This document shows, piece by piece, positions 9,121 to 16,600 of a stretch of 35,146 bases of DNA. This stretch comes from an uncultured Clostridia bacterium (GTDB taxonomy: Bacteria; Bacillota; Clostridia; Christensenellales; Pumilibacteraceae): positions 1 through 35,146 of the forward strand of contig CAMWMF010000020.1 in assembly GCA_947175335.1 (NCBI GenBank), read 5' to 3'. The notes under the pieces are model-generated. The model was not told where the DNA came from. It made no database searches and saw only the letters and a list, made by a program, of their open reading frames with translations. The translations under genes and the position numbers were made by a program. The stretch's first letter is position 1. Each line of letters opens with the position of its first letter.

Positions 9121-10020
9121 TTATTCGCCTAACGTTGCGTACTGATCGCCGAACGCGTAAAGAGCAACCGTTTCGGGACCTACCGACGCGCCTATGGTGG
9201 GGCCTATTTCGTTGATAACGATTTCTTTGGGATTGATTTTTGCCTTGACCTGCTCGGCAAGATATTGCGCGTCCGCTTCGCAATCGGCGTGCGCGACGAA
9301 AACCGTTTGCTCGGACGCTGGATATTCCGGATCGGTAAGCGAAGCCGCAAGCATATTGACGATTTCGTCGAGCGAATTTTTACGCCCCTTAACCTTTTTG
9401 ACTGCCTCGTTTTCGCCTATTTTGTTGCTGATGAGAATGGGCTTGATGCCGAACAGATTGCCGAAAAACGCTGCGGTAGCCTTTACCCTGCCGGCGCGTT
9501 TTAAGTACGACAAATCTCCGATAGCGGCAAACTGCATTGCTTTGGGCGAAATAGCCTCGGCATGCGCCGCAACCTCCTCCACACTCGCGCCGAGCGCGGC
9601 AAGCTTAGCCGCCTCGATAGCCACAATCAATTCGCCGCACACCGAGTTTTTGGGGTCGACACAAATTATCTTTTGATCGGGATATTTTTCCATCAAGCGC
9701 TTTGCTTCTTGCATACCGAGGTTGTACGAACCGGACAGCGCCGACGAACACGCAACGTACACTATGTCGTAGCCTTGTTCTAAGTACAGCGTAAACACGC
9801 GTTCGAATTCGGGGCCGGAAACCTGCTGGGTTATTATGCGCTTGCCTGCGCGCATTGCGTCGTACATATCCTTAAAGGTGAATACGTCCTGATCGCAGGA
9901 GGCAGGCACTTCCTTGCCGTCCCATACAAGGCTCATAAGAGCGTAGTCGAAATTGTATTTTTCGCGCAATTCCTTGCAAGGATCTGCACAGGAATCGGTA
10001 ATTACTTTAACTTTGTTCAT
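9121..10020 (-). CDS. fakB: DegV-family fatty acid-binding protein, FakB partner of FakA
   Basis: The 299-residue DegV protein has the family landmarks TDSCAD (8-13), SSALSGSYN (92-100) and DLSYLKRAGRV (169-179). FakB proteins hold a fatty acid so that FakA can phosphorylate its carboxylate. Two sites differ from the usual family text: the TSQ motif reads TQQ (64-66), and the GTHVGPG-type motif near the C-terminus reads GASVGPE (277-283), placing Ser279 where a carboxylate-binding His is normally seen. It is directly upstream of fakA with a 19-nt gap. The ribosome binding site GGAG is about 10 nt from the ATG. Either an altered FakB specificity or a natural variant is possible. Confidence 0.88.
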   Translation of the reverse strand: MNKVKVITDSCADPCKELREKYNFDYALMSLVWDGKEVPASCDQDVFTFKDMYDAMRAGKRIITQQVSGPEFERVFTLYLEQGYDIVYVACSSALSGSYNLGMQEAKRLMEKYPDQKIICVDPKNSVCGELIVAIEAAKLAALGASVEEVAAHAEAISPKAMQFAAIGDLSYLKRAGRVKATAAFFGNLFGIKPILISNKIGENEAVKKVKGRKNSLDEIVNMLAASLTDPEYPASEQTVFVAHADCEADAQYLAEQVKAKINPKEIVINEIGPTIGASVGPETVALYAFGDQYATLGE

Positions 10021-10076
10021 AATAATTTTTCTCCGAAAGTATTTGTATGAATAGCTAAACCGCTACTCACTTGTGA

Positions 10077-10106
10077 ATAGTATCATATACGTGCATATTT
10101 TGTCAA
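10077..10106 (-). promoter_or_regulatory. Promoter of the fakB-fakA operon
   Basis: On the minus strand TTGACA (10106-10101), an 18-nt spacer and TACTAT (10082-10077). It begins only a few bases after the terminator that closes the upstream operon. Confidence 0.65.
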
Positions 10107-10112
10107 ACATAA

Positions 10113-10139
10113 AAAGGCAACTCGTTACTCGTTGCCTTT
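10113..10139 (-). terminator. Intrinsic terminator with the upstream gene's stop codon inside its loop
   Basis: Perfect arms AAAGGCAAC (10113-10121) and GTTGCCTTT (10131-10139) enclose a 9-nt loop. On the minus strand the second arm is followed by more T residues. The TAA stop of the membrane protein gene (10127-10125) lies in the loop. Confidence 0.85.
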
Positions 10140-10793
10140 GTTGTTGTCGTCATGTTTTATTTCGTACCCGAATATATCGTATTCCGGTTGCTTTTTTTCT
10201 CCGTCGGGCGTTTGCTCCGCTTGTTTCTTTTGCTTGATCAGTTCGGCTTTGGTAAGATTTGCCGGAAGCTTTTTGAGCACCGTAACGGACAGTGCACAAA
10301 ACATAAAGTCTAACGAAACAAGCACGGCAGTTGAGATAACAGCAAGCACGGCGTAACCGCCCACCTTGCTCACCCAAATATTTACGTCTATATCCAAGCC
10401 CACCGTAAGCACGTTGGTCGCTATAAGGTACACCACGCCGACGGTCAGGTTGAAAAACGCTATTGCAATTACAGCGCGAATAAGCGCAGTTTTCCACTTG
10501 AAATAAGTTAGTTTTTCCGCGAACGCCGCAAGCACACCGTACGGCGCGAATATAAGTACGAACATAAGCCACTTGACGGACAGCCCGCTCATAAGGAACA
10601 TGAGCCCTATCGACGCCGCGGCACACAGCAGTCCGTATACGATACTGCCGCGCTTACACGCCAAAAATATGCAAAATGCCGCTAAGTATAACGGCATAAA
10701 GCTAAGCGGAAGATACGCCGTAGCGGCGCACATTATTACGGCAAGCGCGGTACATACCGCCGCCGTCGTTAATTTTTTGGTTTGAACCTTCAT
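10125..10793 (-). CDS. Integral membrane protein, possibly ECF-type substrate-binding component
   Basis: About 222 residues from the ATG at 10793. That start is fixed by a TGATG overlap in which its ATG shares one base with the stop of the J-like gene. The protein opens with KKLTTAAVCTALAVIM, followed by about five hydrophobic segments over residues 5-165 and a charged cytoplasmic tail rich in Lys, Gln and Glu. A short basic start followed by TTAA(L/V)xxALA is common in S components of energy-coupling-factor transporters, but no substrate motif is recognisable, so this is a weak suggestion. Translational coupling to the DUF5685/J-like pair suggests a shared role at the membrane. Confidence 0.75.
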   Translation of the reverse strand: MKVQTKKLTTAAVCTALAVIMCAATAYLPLSFMPLYLAAFCIFLACKRGSIVYGLLCAAASIGLMFLMSGLSVKWLMFVLIFAPYGVLAAFAEKLTYFKWKTALIRAVIAIAFFNLTVGVVYLIATNVLTVGLDIDVNIWVSKVGGYAVLAVISTAVLVSLDFMFCALSVTVLKKLPANLTKAELIKQKKQAEQTPDGEKKQPEYDIFGYEIKHDDNNKGNE

Positions 10794-11449
10794 CAGCAGC
10801 AACGCATTGCATTGCAAAGGCAGTCGGTAAGGCAGTACGCACAGCAGCACGTGGACAGGCAGTTTGCCATATCCTGCGGTTGCTGGCCGCCGCCGTAATC
10901 GTAGTAACCGCCGCCGTTTTGACCGCCGTAGTTGTTGGGATTGGGGTTTGTGTTTTGGTTGTTTTGTTGATTTTGGTTTTGCGTCGCGTGCTGACCGACG
11001 CCCATTGCGAGATTAAGCTTATCCAGCGACGCGCGGTACTTGGAATTGTTGGGGTCTTCACGTAACGCCATTTCCAGCTGCGTTTTGGAATCGGTCAACC
11101 ACTCGCGCTTATAGAAAATAATCGCCTGCATGTAGTGCCATTCGCCGTTGCGGTCTTGAATGCAATCGAGCATATCCTGCGCCTCGTCGTACTTGCCTTG
11201 GCGGATAAGCTCGTCAACAGTGCCGAAGTCCACAGCAGTACCGCCGCTTACGTTATCGTGACTTAAATCGGCGGAAATCAAAGCCCACGCTTCTTCAAGC
11301 TCTTGAAGCTTGCGCGCGCCCTCGTTGCCCTCCTCGCCCGAACGGAAGCGTTGCTCGCCGTACAGGTCGTGAAGCTCTTGATATTTGGCTCTTATCGTTT
11401 CGGGGTCGGCGGATTTGTCCAGTCCCAAAACCTTGTAAGGATCTTTCAT
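10793..11449 (-). CDS. J-domain-like protein lacking HPD, with Cys-rich tail
   Basis: The ATG at 11449 is chosen over an upstream TTG (11455) because AAGGAG lies 7 nt away. The N-terminus DPYKVLGLDKSADPETIRAKY is a clear J-domain start, but HPD, the motif that stimulates Hsp70, is replaced by GEQ at about residues 31-33. Residues 75-140 look like helical TPR-type repeats. A low-complexity Asn/Gln/Gly linker follows, and the last 22 residues contain nine cysteines. This resembles the layout of eukaryotic cysteine-string proteins, though only by analogy. The gene lies between the DUF5685 gene and a membrane protein gene. An Hsp70 co-chaperone role is doubtful without HPD. Confidence 0.85.
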   Translation of the reverse strand: MKDPYKVLGLDKSADPETIRAKYQELHDLYGEQRFRSGEEGNEGARKLQELEEAWALISADLSHDNVSGGTAVDFGTVDELIRQGKYDEAQDMLDCIQDRNGEWHYMQAIIFYKREWLTDSKTQLEMALREDPNNSKYRASLDKLNLAMGVGQHATQNQNQQNNQNTNPNPNNYGGQNGGGYYDYGGGQQPQDMANCLSTCCCAYCLTDCLCNAMRCC

Positions 11450-11461
11450 AGTCAACTCCTT

Positions 11462-12331
11462 TTAAACACGCGGACTTTTGAGTTTTTTATCGGACTGCAA
11501 CAACTCTTTCACTTTGCTTTGCAAGCCGTCGAAAACTATGTTGCGGATTAACGCGTAGCTTTGCGTAAACTTCATTGCTTGGAAGCATTCCCGCGCCCGC
11601 GCGCAAATGCCGTTAAAGCAAAATTCCAGCTCGTCCTTGTGTTCGGCAATAAAGCCTTTTCTGTTTGTAAAGTTGCCATACGCCGCCAAAAACGGATTGT
11701 ACCGCTTGTGCTTAGCATCCTCGGTTATGTCGTCCAGCGCGTCGGCAAGATAAACAAACTTACCTATATTATAGCACAGTCCTTTAAGATTGTCATCTGT
11801 TTGCACGCCCAAAATAAGTTCGGGCAACTTTTTGAGCAGCGACGCAAACGGATCGGCGGCGCGGTCTATGCTGTTTACACCCGATTGTTCCACTTTGCGC
11901 TGCGCCGCATACGCCTTTTCTATCGCTTCGTAGATTTGCGGGTACGCCTTTTTCGCCGCACGGAACGGCTTTTTCAGCGCACGCATAACAATCCTGTACT
12001 TCACGCCGTCGCCGTCTATAACGCCGTCGTTCGCCTTTTGGTAGGACAGCAGTATGTTGGCGGCAACAAGCCGTTCCAAGAGCGGATTGGGTTGAAGTAT
12101 CGCCTTCTTTTTGGGATTGAGTATGCAGCCGTGTTCCTCGATAACCACGTTTTGCGCGGAATAGTCGTGCAGCAACGCCGAAAAGAATGCAAAGTCGTAG
12201 TTGGTGGTGAACCGCGGCATATTGCCGTACAGCACCCCCGTTTGACAGCACATTCCGCAATAGAACGATCGGTAAAGCACGTAGTCGCTCATCCTAAGCG
12301 TCGATTTGTCGGGAACAACGTAGCCGTACAT
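11462..12331 (-). CDS. DUF5685 family protein
   Basis: The start at 12331 is fixed by a TAATG overlap with the trpS stop codon; a longer in-frame extension into trpS is not needed. The 289-residue protein begins MYGYVVPDKSTLRMSDY and has YRSFYCGMCC, TTNYDFAF and CYNIGKFVYLADALDDITED, which are typical of DUF5685. The DALDDITED string resembles the Asp-rich metal motif of isoprenoid synthases and the protein is predicted helical, but the second Asp-rich motif is not evident. Function is unknown. The neighbouring J-like gene is a recurrent partner of this family in Clostridia, from memory and not checked here. Confidence 0.85.
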   Translation of the reverse strand: MYGYVVPDKSTLRMSDYVLYRSFYCGMCCQTGVLYGNMPRFTTNYDFAFFSALLHDYSAQNVVIEEHGCILNPKKKAILQPNPLLERLVAANILLSYQKANDGVIDGDGVKYRIVMRALKKPFRAAKKAYPQIYEAIEKAYAAQRKVEQSGVNSIDRAADPFASLLKKLPELILGVQTDDNLKGLCYNIGKFVYLADALDDITEDAKHKRYNPFLAAYGNFTNRKGFIAEHKDELEFCFNGICARARECFQAMKFTQSYALIRNIVFDGLQSKVKELLQSDKKLKSPRV

Positions 12332-13353
12332 TATACGCGCACAAACCCTATTTTTTTGTAAACCTTGTCGAGCGTTTTGCGCGCAAGATACGCCGCCTTT
12401 TGCGCACCCATTTTCATAAGCTCGCAAAGCGCGTTGTCGTCGGCGCGCAGCTTTTCGTACTTTTCGCGTATAGGCCTGAGCGTTTCAACCGTCGCCTCGC
12501 CCACACGCTTTTTAAAGTCGGCATACGAGCAGTTTTGGAACTCGCGCTCGGCTTGTTCGATAGTAATATCGTTTTCCGCCGCGTATATGGTGAGCAGGTT
12601 GGTTATGCCGGGTTTGCTCTCGCTCGCCTTTATTTCGGTGTCGCAATCGGTTACCGCGCGTTTGAACTTGCGCATAATGGCCTCGGGCGTGTCGAGTATG
12701 AATATCGAGCCGTCGCCCTCGCCCTCGCTTTTGCCCATCTTGGCGGTGGGGTCGGAAAGCGAGTGTATGCGCGCGCCGTAAGTGGGAATCTTACCCACAG
12801 GCACGGTAAACGTAGGAGTGTAACGGTTGTTGAACCTATTGGCTATCGTGCGGCAAAGCTCGACGTGTTGAAGCTGGTCCTCGCCGACGGGCACGATATC
12901 CGCTTGGTACAGCAAAATATCCGCTGCCATAAGCACGGGATAGTCGAACAATCCGACGTTGATATTGTCGGGGTTCTTTTTGCTCTTGTCCTTGAATTGC
13001 GTCATACGGCTTGCCTCGCCGAACATGGTGTAGTTGTTCAAAAGCCAGCTGAGCTCGGCGTGCGCGGTAACGTGCGATTGCAAAAATACTACGTCGCGTT
13101 CGGGGTCTATTCCCACCGCGATGAGTAGCGCAAAAAGCCGCTTGCTGTTTTCCCTAAGCTCCTTAGGTTCGATAGCAACGGTAATGGCGTGCAAGTCGGC
13201 AACTGCAAACAAGGTATCGCAATCCTTGCCCATATTCCCCCAGTACTTCATAGCGCCGAGGTAGTTGCCGAGCGTAGGGTTGCCCGTGGGTTTTATGGCG
13301 GAAAACACGCGCTTGCGCTTTTCCGTATTTTGCTGTAAGTTTTGTTCGTTCAT
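12331..13353 (-). CDS. trpS: Tryptophanyl-tRNA synthetase
   Basis: The 340-residue class I synthetase charges tRNA-Trp. The HIGH-type signature is PTGNPTLGNYLGA (22-34) and the KMSKS loop reads KMGKS (205-209). Other TrpS landmarks are NNYTMFGEASRMTQFKDKS, DYPVLMAADILLYQ and VPVGEDQLQHVEL, which bind tryptophan and ATP. Length is normal for a bacterial enzyme. It follows thrC after 19 nt and overlaps the DUF5685 gene by one base, so it sits inside a long co-transcribed run. No good ribosome binding site is visible before the ATG, so expression may rely on coupling or weak initiation. No T-box leader is seen, as expected for an internal operon gene. Confidence 0.95.
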   Translation of the reverse strand: MNEQNLQQNTEKRKRVFSAIKPTGNPTLGNYLGAMKYWGNMGKDCDTLFAVADLHAITVAIEPKELRENSKRLFALLIAVGIDPERDVVFLQSHVTAHAELSWLLNNYTMFGEASRMTQFKDKSKKNPDNINVGLFDYPVLMAADILLYQADIVPVGEDQLQHVELCRTIANRFNNRYTPTFTVPVGKIPTYGARIHSLSDPTAKMGKSEGEGDGSIFILDTPEAIMRKFKRAVTDCDTEIKASESKPGITNLLTIYAAENDITIEQAEREFQNCSYADFKKRVGEATVETLRPIREKYEKLRADDNALCELMKMGAQKAAYLARKTLDKVYKKIGFVRV

Positions 13354-13372
13354 GATAATACTTTTTATACTC

Positions 13373-14809
13373 TTAATTTTTGCAATACCGCTCGGTCAAG
13401 AACTTTAATATATCCTGCGGCGGTATAACGTCGTTGTGTATTTGTTTTGTCGAGTATGCGGCTATCAAGTCCTCGGGTGCGTCCAGCGCGGTAACGTCCT
13501 CCATTTGCCGCATAAGCCGTACGCTGTCCGACGGAATTTTTTCGCCGAGCGCGGTCATCACCCACTTTGCCGACCTGTACGGGCTGGCTATGGACAGCAC
13601 CACAGTCGGGTGGACAAAATCCCTTTCGATTGCAACGGCATATGCCGCGGCGGTGTGAGTGTTGGCAAGATAACCGTATTCATCAAACAAATCGGCTATC
13701 ACATCCAGCGCGTCGTCCATTTCCGCAATGCCGCCGGCAAGAATGTTGCGCAGCTCATGTATTTCGTCTTCCGTTACCGAAAACCTGCCGCTGCTTTTCA
13801 ACTCGTCCATGCGCTCGGCGGTAAGCCGGGCATTGCCGCCGCTTATGCCGAAAATCAACCGTTCTAGGTTACCGAGCAGCGGCGCGTCGGGGCGGCGACT
13901 CATGCTGTTTATGTCGTACGCACCCGAATTGATAAAGTCTATAAGCGCGGTAAAGTTGGTCGCCGCAATCGCAAGCTTATTGATAGGCAATCCCATCTTG
14001 GCCGCGTAGTAGCCAGCTATCATTCCGCCGAAGTTGCCGACGGGCATTACAAAATCTATTTTGTCGCCCGCAGCTATTTCGCCCGAATTTACAAGGTCGC
14101 AGTATGCCGAAAAGTAATAGGCTATTTGCGGCACCACTGTGCCGATATTGACCGAGTTAGCCGACGACAAAACGATATTATTCTCACCGAGCGCGGCGTT
14201 TAAACGCTTGTCGGTAAGCGCGCCTTTTATCGCGGCTTGCAGCTCGTCGTAGTCCGAGCTCACGCCCACTACGGTAACGTTACTTTGGTCGAGAGACCGA
14301 AGCTCCGCCAGCTGCAAATCGTTAAGCTCGTTCTGCGGATAGAACACGCACAGCTGCGTGCCATCCGCTTTGTCGAATGCAAGCGCGGCCGCCTTTCCTA
14401 TATCGCCCGCAGTGGCTATAGGTATCAGCGTTGTTGACGTTATGTTCTTTTGCGCTTTGGCGCGGTTGATAAGCTCGGGCAAAAGTGCAAGAGCAATATC
14501 CTTGGACGAATGGCTTTTGCCATGCCACAGCTCGGACACAAACGCATTGTCGTCCACCTTGACGGTGGGCGCGGGATCGTCCTCGCCGCCGAACACTTGT
14601 TTTGCTATTCCGCTTACATCGAAGTCGAAAAATGCTTTGAGCGTTTTGTTTACGCGCGCCGCAAAGTCGAGGTCGAGCATATCCGTATAGCTAAGCGCGG
14701 GCAGCTCCCGCGGCACATACAGCCCGCCGTCAGGCGCAAAGCCGTTGAGCACCGCAGTCGCTCCGTCCACCACTACCTCCGCGTCGCGGGTAGAAGTGTA
14801 ATTAATCAT
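13373..14809 (-). CDS. thrC: Threonine synthase-like PLP enzyme, divergent
   Basis: The 478-residue protein aligns with class II threonine synthases from end to end: it starts INYTSTRDA and FAPDGGLYVP, keeps SANSVNIG (216-223), PVGNFGGMIAGYYAAKMGLP (256-275) and a Lys103-Asp104 pair in the PLP-lysine region. That region reads HGKSHSSKD rather than the usual HGxTxAFKD. The phosphate loop reads TAGDIG (133-138) instead of TSGDTG, GVSxxQxxQM is lost, and the SPSMDI-type substrate segment becomes RRPDAPLLGNLERL (305-318). It could be a threonine synthase that has drifted, or a paralogue with another substrate. No homoserine genes are nearby. It overlaps the upstream ATPase gene by 8 nt. Confidence 0.85.
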   Translation of the reverse strand: MINYTSTRDAEVVVDGATAVLNGFAPDGGLYVPRELPALSYTDMLDLDFAARVNKTLKAFFDFDVSGIAKQVFGGEDDPAPTVKVDDNAFVSELWHGKSHSSKDIALALLPELINRAKAQKNITSTTLIPIATAGDIGKAAALAFDKADGTQLCVFYPQNELNDLQLAELRSLDQSNVTVVGVSSDYDELQAAIKGALTDKRLNAALGENNIVLSSANSVNIGTVVPQIAYYFSAYCDLVNSGEIAAGDKIDFVMPVGNFGGMIAGYYAAKMGLPINKLAIAATNFTALIDFINSGAYDINSMSRRPDAPLLGNLERLIFGISGGNARLTAERMDELKSSGRFSVTEDEIHELRNILAGGIAEMDDALDVIADLFDEYGYLANTHTAAAYAVAIERDFVHPTVVLSIASPYRSAKWVMTALGEKIPSDSVRLMRQMEDVTALDAPEDLIAAYSTKQIHNDVIPPQDILKFLTERYCKN

Positions 14810-15203
14810 TGATTATATTGAACTTATTGAAGAAGTTGGGAAGCTTATCGCCCGACACGGTCGCCGTGAATTCGGTAGCCGTAAACTTTTCCATCGTATC
14901 GAAAATGGGTTTGAGCGCTTCGGGATCGACGTTGAGCAGTCTGTTAAGCCCGTCGATAAACACGTACTGAATATCGAAGTTGGTTGCGAGCATGCCCTTT
15001 AAGAATCCGCTAAGCTCGTATGTATTTCTTACGCCGTACTCCGCAACGTTGACGAACCGAATGTTGGGATTGAGCCCGAGCGACTGGTTGTTGTCAGTGA
15101 TAAAGATTACCTGACCGGTCGCTTTTTCGACTGCGGCATTGGCAGCGTCCATGACGCGCTTGGTTTTGCCCGTTCCTTTGGTTCCGTAGATAACTGAAAT
15201 CAT
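14802..15203 (-). CDS. Small P-loop ATPase-like protein
   Basis: The 133-residue protein starts ISVIYGTKGTGKTKRVMDAA, with a Walker A motif GTKGTGKT at residues 7-14. YVFIDGLNRLL is a plausible Walker B strand. The compact size leaves room for one nucleotide-binding fold only. Similar short proteins in Clostridia are often labelled twitching motility protein PilT, but it is far too short and lacks PilT His/Asp boxes, so I do not use that name. AAAGGAGT lies upstream of the ATG. It overlaps thrC by 8 nt, which makes translational coupling likely. Its role is unknown. Confidence 0.75.
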   Translation of the reverse strand: MISVIYGTKGTGKTKRVMDAANAAVEKATGQVIFITDNNQSLGLNPNIRFVNVAEYGVRNTYELSGFLKGMLATNFDIQYVFIDGLNRLLNVDPEALKPIFDTMEKFTATEFTATVSGDKLPNFFNKFNIIND

Positions 15204-15224
15204 GATATTTACACTCCTTTTGGG

Positions 15225-16427
15225 TTATTTATCTTTTAATTGCGATATAAACGCGGCTATGGCGTCCAGTCCGCGTTCTATGTCTATTTCGGACGCCGCG
15301 TACGACAGCCTAACGTATTCGGGTGCGCCGAAGCTTTCGCACGGTATGACCGCGACCAACGCTTGATCGAGCAGTACGGAAGCAAAGTCGAACGCAGACC
15401 GTATGCACTGTCCGTCCAAATGCTTGCCTATAAACTTGCTTATCGACATCATAACGTAAAACGCGCCCTTAGGCTCGATAAAATCGACGTTCAGTCTTTG
15501 AAGCCGAAGCATCATAAGCGCACGACGCGCGTCGAAGGTCGCCTTCATTCCTTCCAAAAACGCCTCGCCGTGAAGCTTGTCGGTAAGCGCCGCCACCGAC
15601 GCGTACTGCGCTATGGAATTGGCGTTGGACGTGCTGTGGCTTTGCATGCTCGACATAGCGTAAGCAATATGCTCCTCTGCCGCCGCATAGCCCACGCGCC
15701 AGCCCGTCATGGCGTACGTCTTGCTCAGTCCGTTTATTACGATAGTGCGTTCTTTTAGTATATCCGAATACGCCGCTATGGAATGGTGCTTGCGCTCATA
15801 CGTCAGCTTTTCGTAAATCTCGTCGGACACGACAAAAATTTCGTGCTTTTCTATCTCGTTAGCCAGCGCGTTAATCTCACTGCGGGTGTACACCGCGCCC
15901 GTCGGATTGTTGGGGTTGTTGAGTATAAACGCCTTAGTCTTAGGGGTTACTGCCGCGGCAAGCTCGGCGGGAGTTATCTTAAAACTGTTTTCTGCCTTGG
16001 TCTGAACGAATACTGGAACGCCGCCCGCCATCTTGACGATTTCGGGATAGCTAAGCCAGTACGGCGACGGAATGATAACCTCGTCACCGACATTGAGTAT
16101 TGCCATAAACGCGTTGAACAGCGAATGCTTGGCGCCGTTGCTCACCACGATATTGGACGGCTCGTAGTCGAGCGCGTTGTCGTTTTTCAGCTTTTGGCAA
16201 ATCGCAGTTCTAAGCGCAGGCGTACCCGCCGCGGGCGTGTACTTGGTAATGCCTTTGTCCAAGGCCTCCCGCCCGGCGTTCACTATATATTCGGGCGTGA
16301 CAAAGTCGGGCTCGCCCGCCGCAAACGAAACCACGCGCATACCGTCCGCTTTCATCTTTTTCGCTCGCGCCGTTATCTCTAAGGTCAACGACGGCGAAAT
16401 CTGTTTTGCGCGTTTTGCTATTTCCAA
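15225..16427 (-). CDS. Class I pyridoxal-phosphate aminotransferase, aspartate aminotransferase-like
   Basis: The 400-residue fold type I enzyme has SFAAGEPDF (34-42), NNPNNPTGAVY (170-180), SDEIYEKL (201-208) and SKTYAMTGWRVGY (235-247), where Lys236 forms the PLP Schiff base. The C-terminal PEYVRLSYA supplies the Arg that binds the substrate alpha-carboxylate. This subgroup (AspB/AspC type) usually moves amino groups between aspartate and 2-oxoglutarate; exact specificity cannot be read from the sequence. The start codon is TTG at 16427, selected because AGGAG is about 7 nt upstream and no ATG fits. It is the first gene of the run down to 10125 and has its own promoter. Confidence 0.9.
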   Translation of the reverse strand: MEIAKRAKQISPSLTLEITARAKKMKADGMRVVSFAAGEPDFVTPEYIVNAGREALDKGITKYTPAAGTPALRTAICQKLKNDNALDYEPSNIVVSNGAKHSLFNAFMAILNVGDEVIIPSPYWLSYPEIVKMAGGVPVFVQTKAENSFKITPAELAAAVTPKTKAFILNNPNNPTGAVYTRSEINALANEIEKHEIFVVSDEIYEKLTYERKHHSIAAYSDILKERTIVINGLSKTYAMTGWRVGYAAAEEHIAYAMSSMQSHSTSNANSIAQYASVAALTDKLHGEAFLEGMKATFDARRALMMLRLQRLNVDFIEPKGAFYVMMSISKFIGKHLDGQCIRSAFDFASVLLDQALVAVIPCESFGAPEYVRLSYAASEIDIERGLDAIAAFISQLKDK

Positions 16428-16468
16428 ATGCTTTCTCCTTATAGCCGAAGCTAAAATGCGTTTTATAT

Positions 16469-16497
16469 ATTATACACTATTGATAAGGTAAAATCAA
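16469..16497 (-). promoter_or_regulatory. Promoter of the aminotransferase-to-membrane protein operon
   Basis: TTGATT (16497-16492), a 17-nt spacer and TATAAT (16474-16469) on the minus strand, leaving a leader of roughly 35-40 nt with a clear ribosome binding site before the TTG start. Confidence 0.7.
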
Positions 16498-16508
16498 GTA
16501 CCTTCGCC

Positions 16509-16600
16509 AATTCGGAATTATTGAAAAAATTTAATCAAATAAGGGCGCGAAGCGCAGTCCGACATTATTCACTATTCACTATTATTTATTCACTATTCCA
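16509..16600. repeat. Partial AATTCGG repeat and TATTCACTATT tandem repeat at the nadE 3' end
   Basis: AATTCGGAATTA at 16509-16520 is a short member of the AATTCGG family. From 16564 to 16600 the string ATTCACTATT recurs in tandem. Read on the minus strand, the last unit GAATAG contributes the TAG stop of nadE (16595-16593). Confidence 0.6.

Noticed and set aside
14802-15203. PilT twitching motility protein
   Set aside because: Only a Walker A-type loop is shared; it is much too short and lacks the PilT Asp and His boxes.
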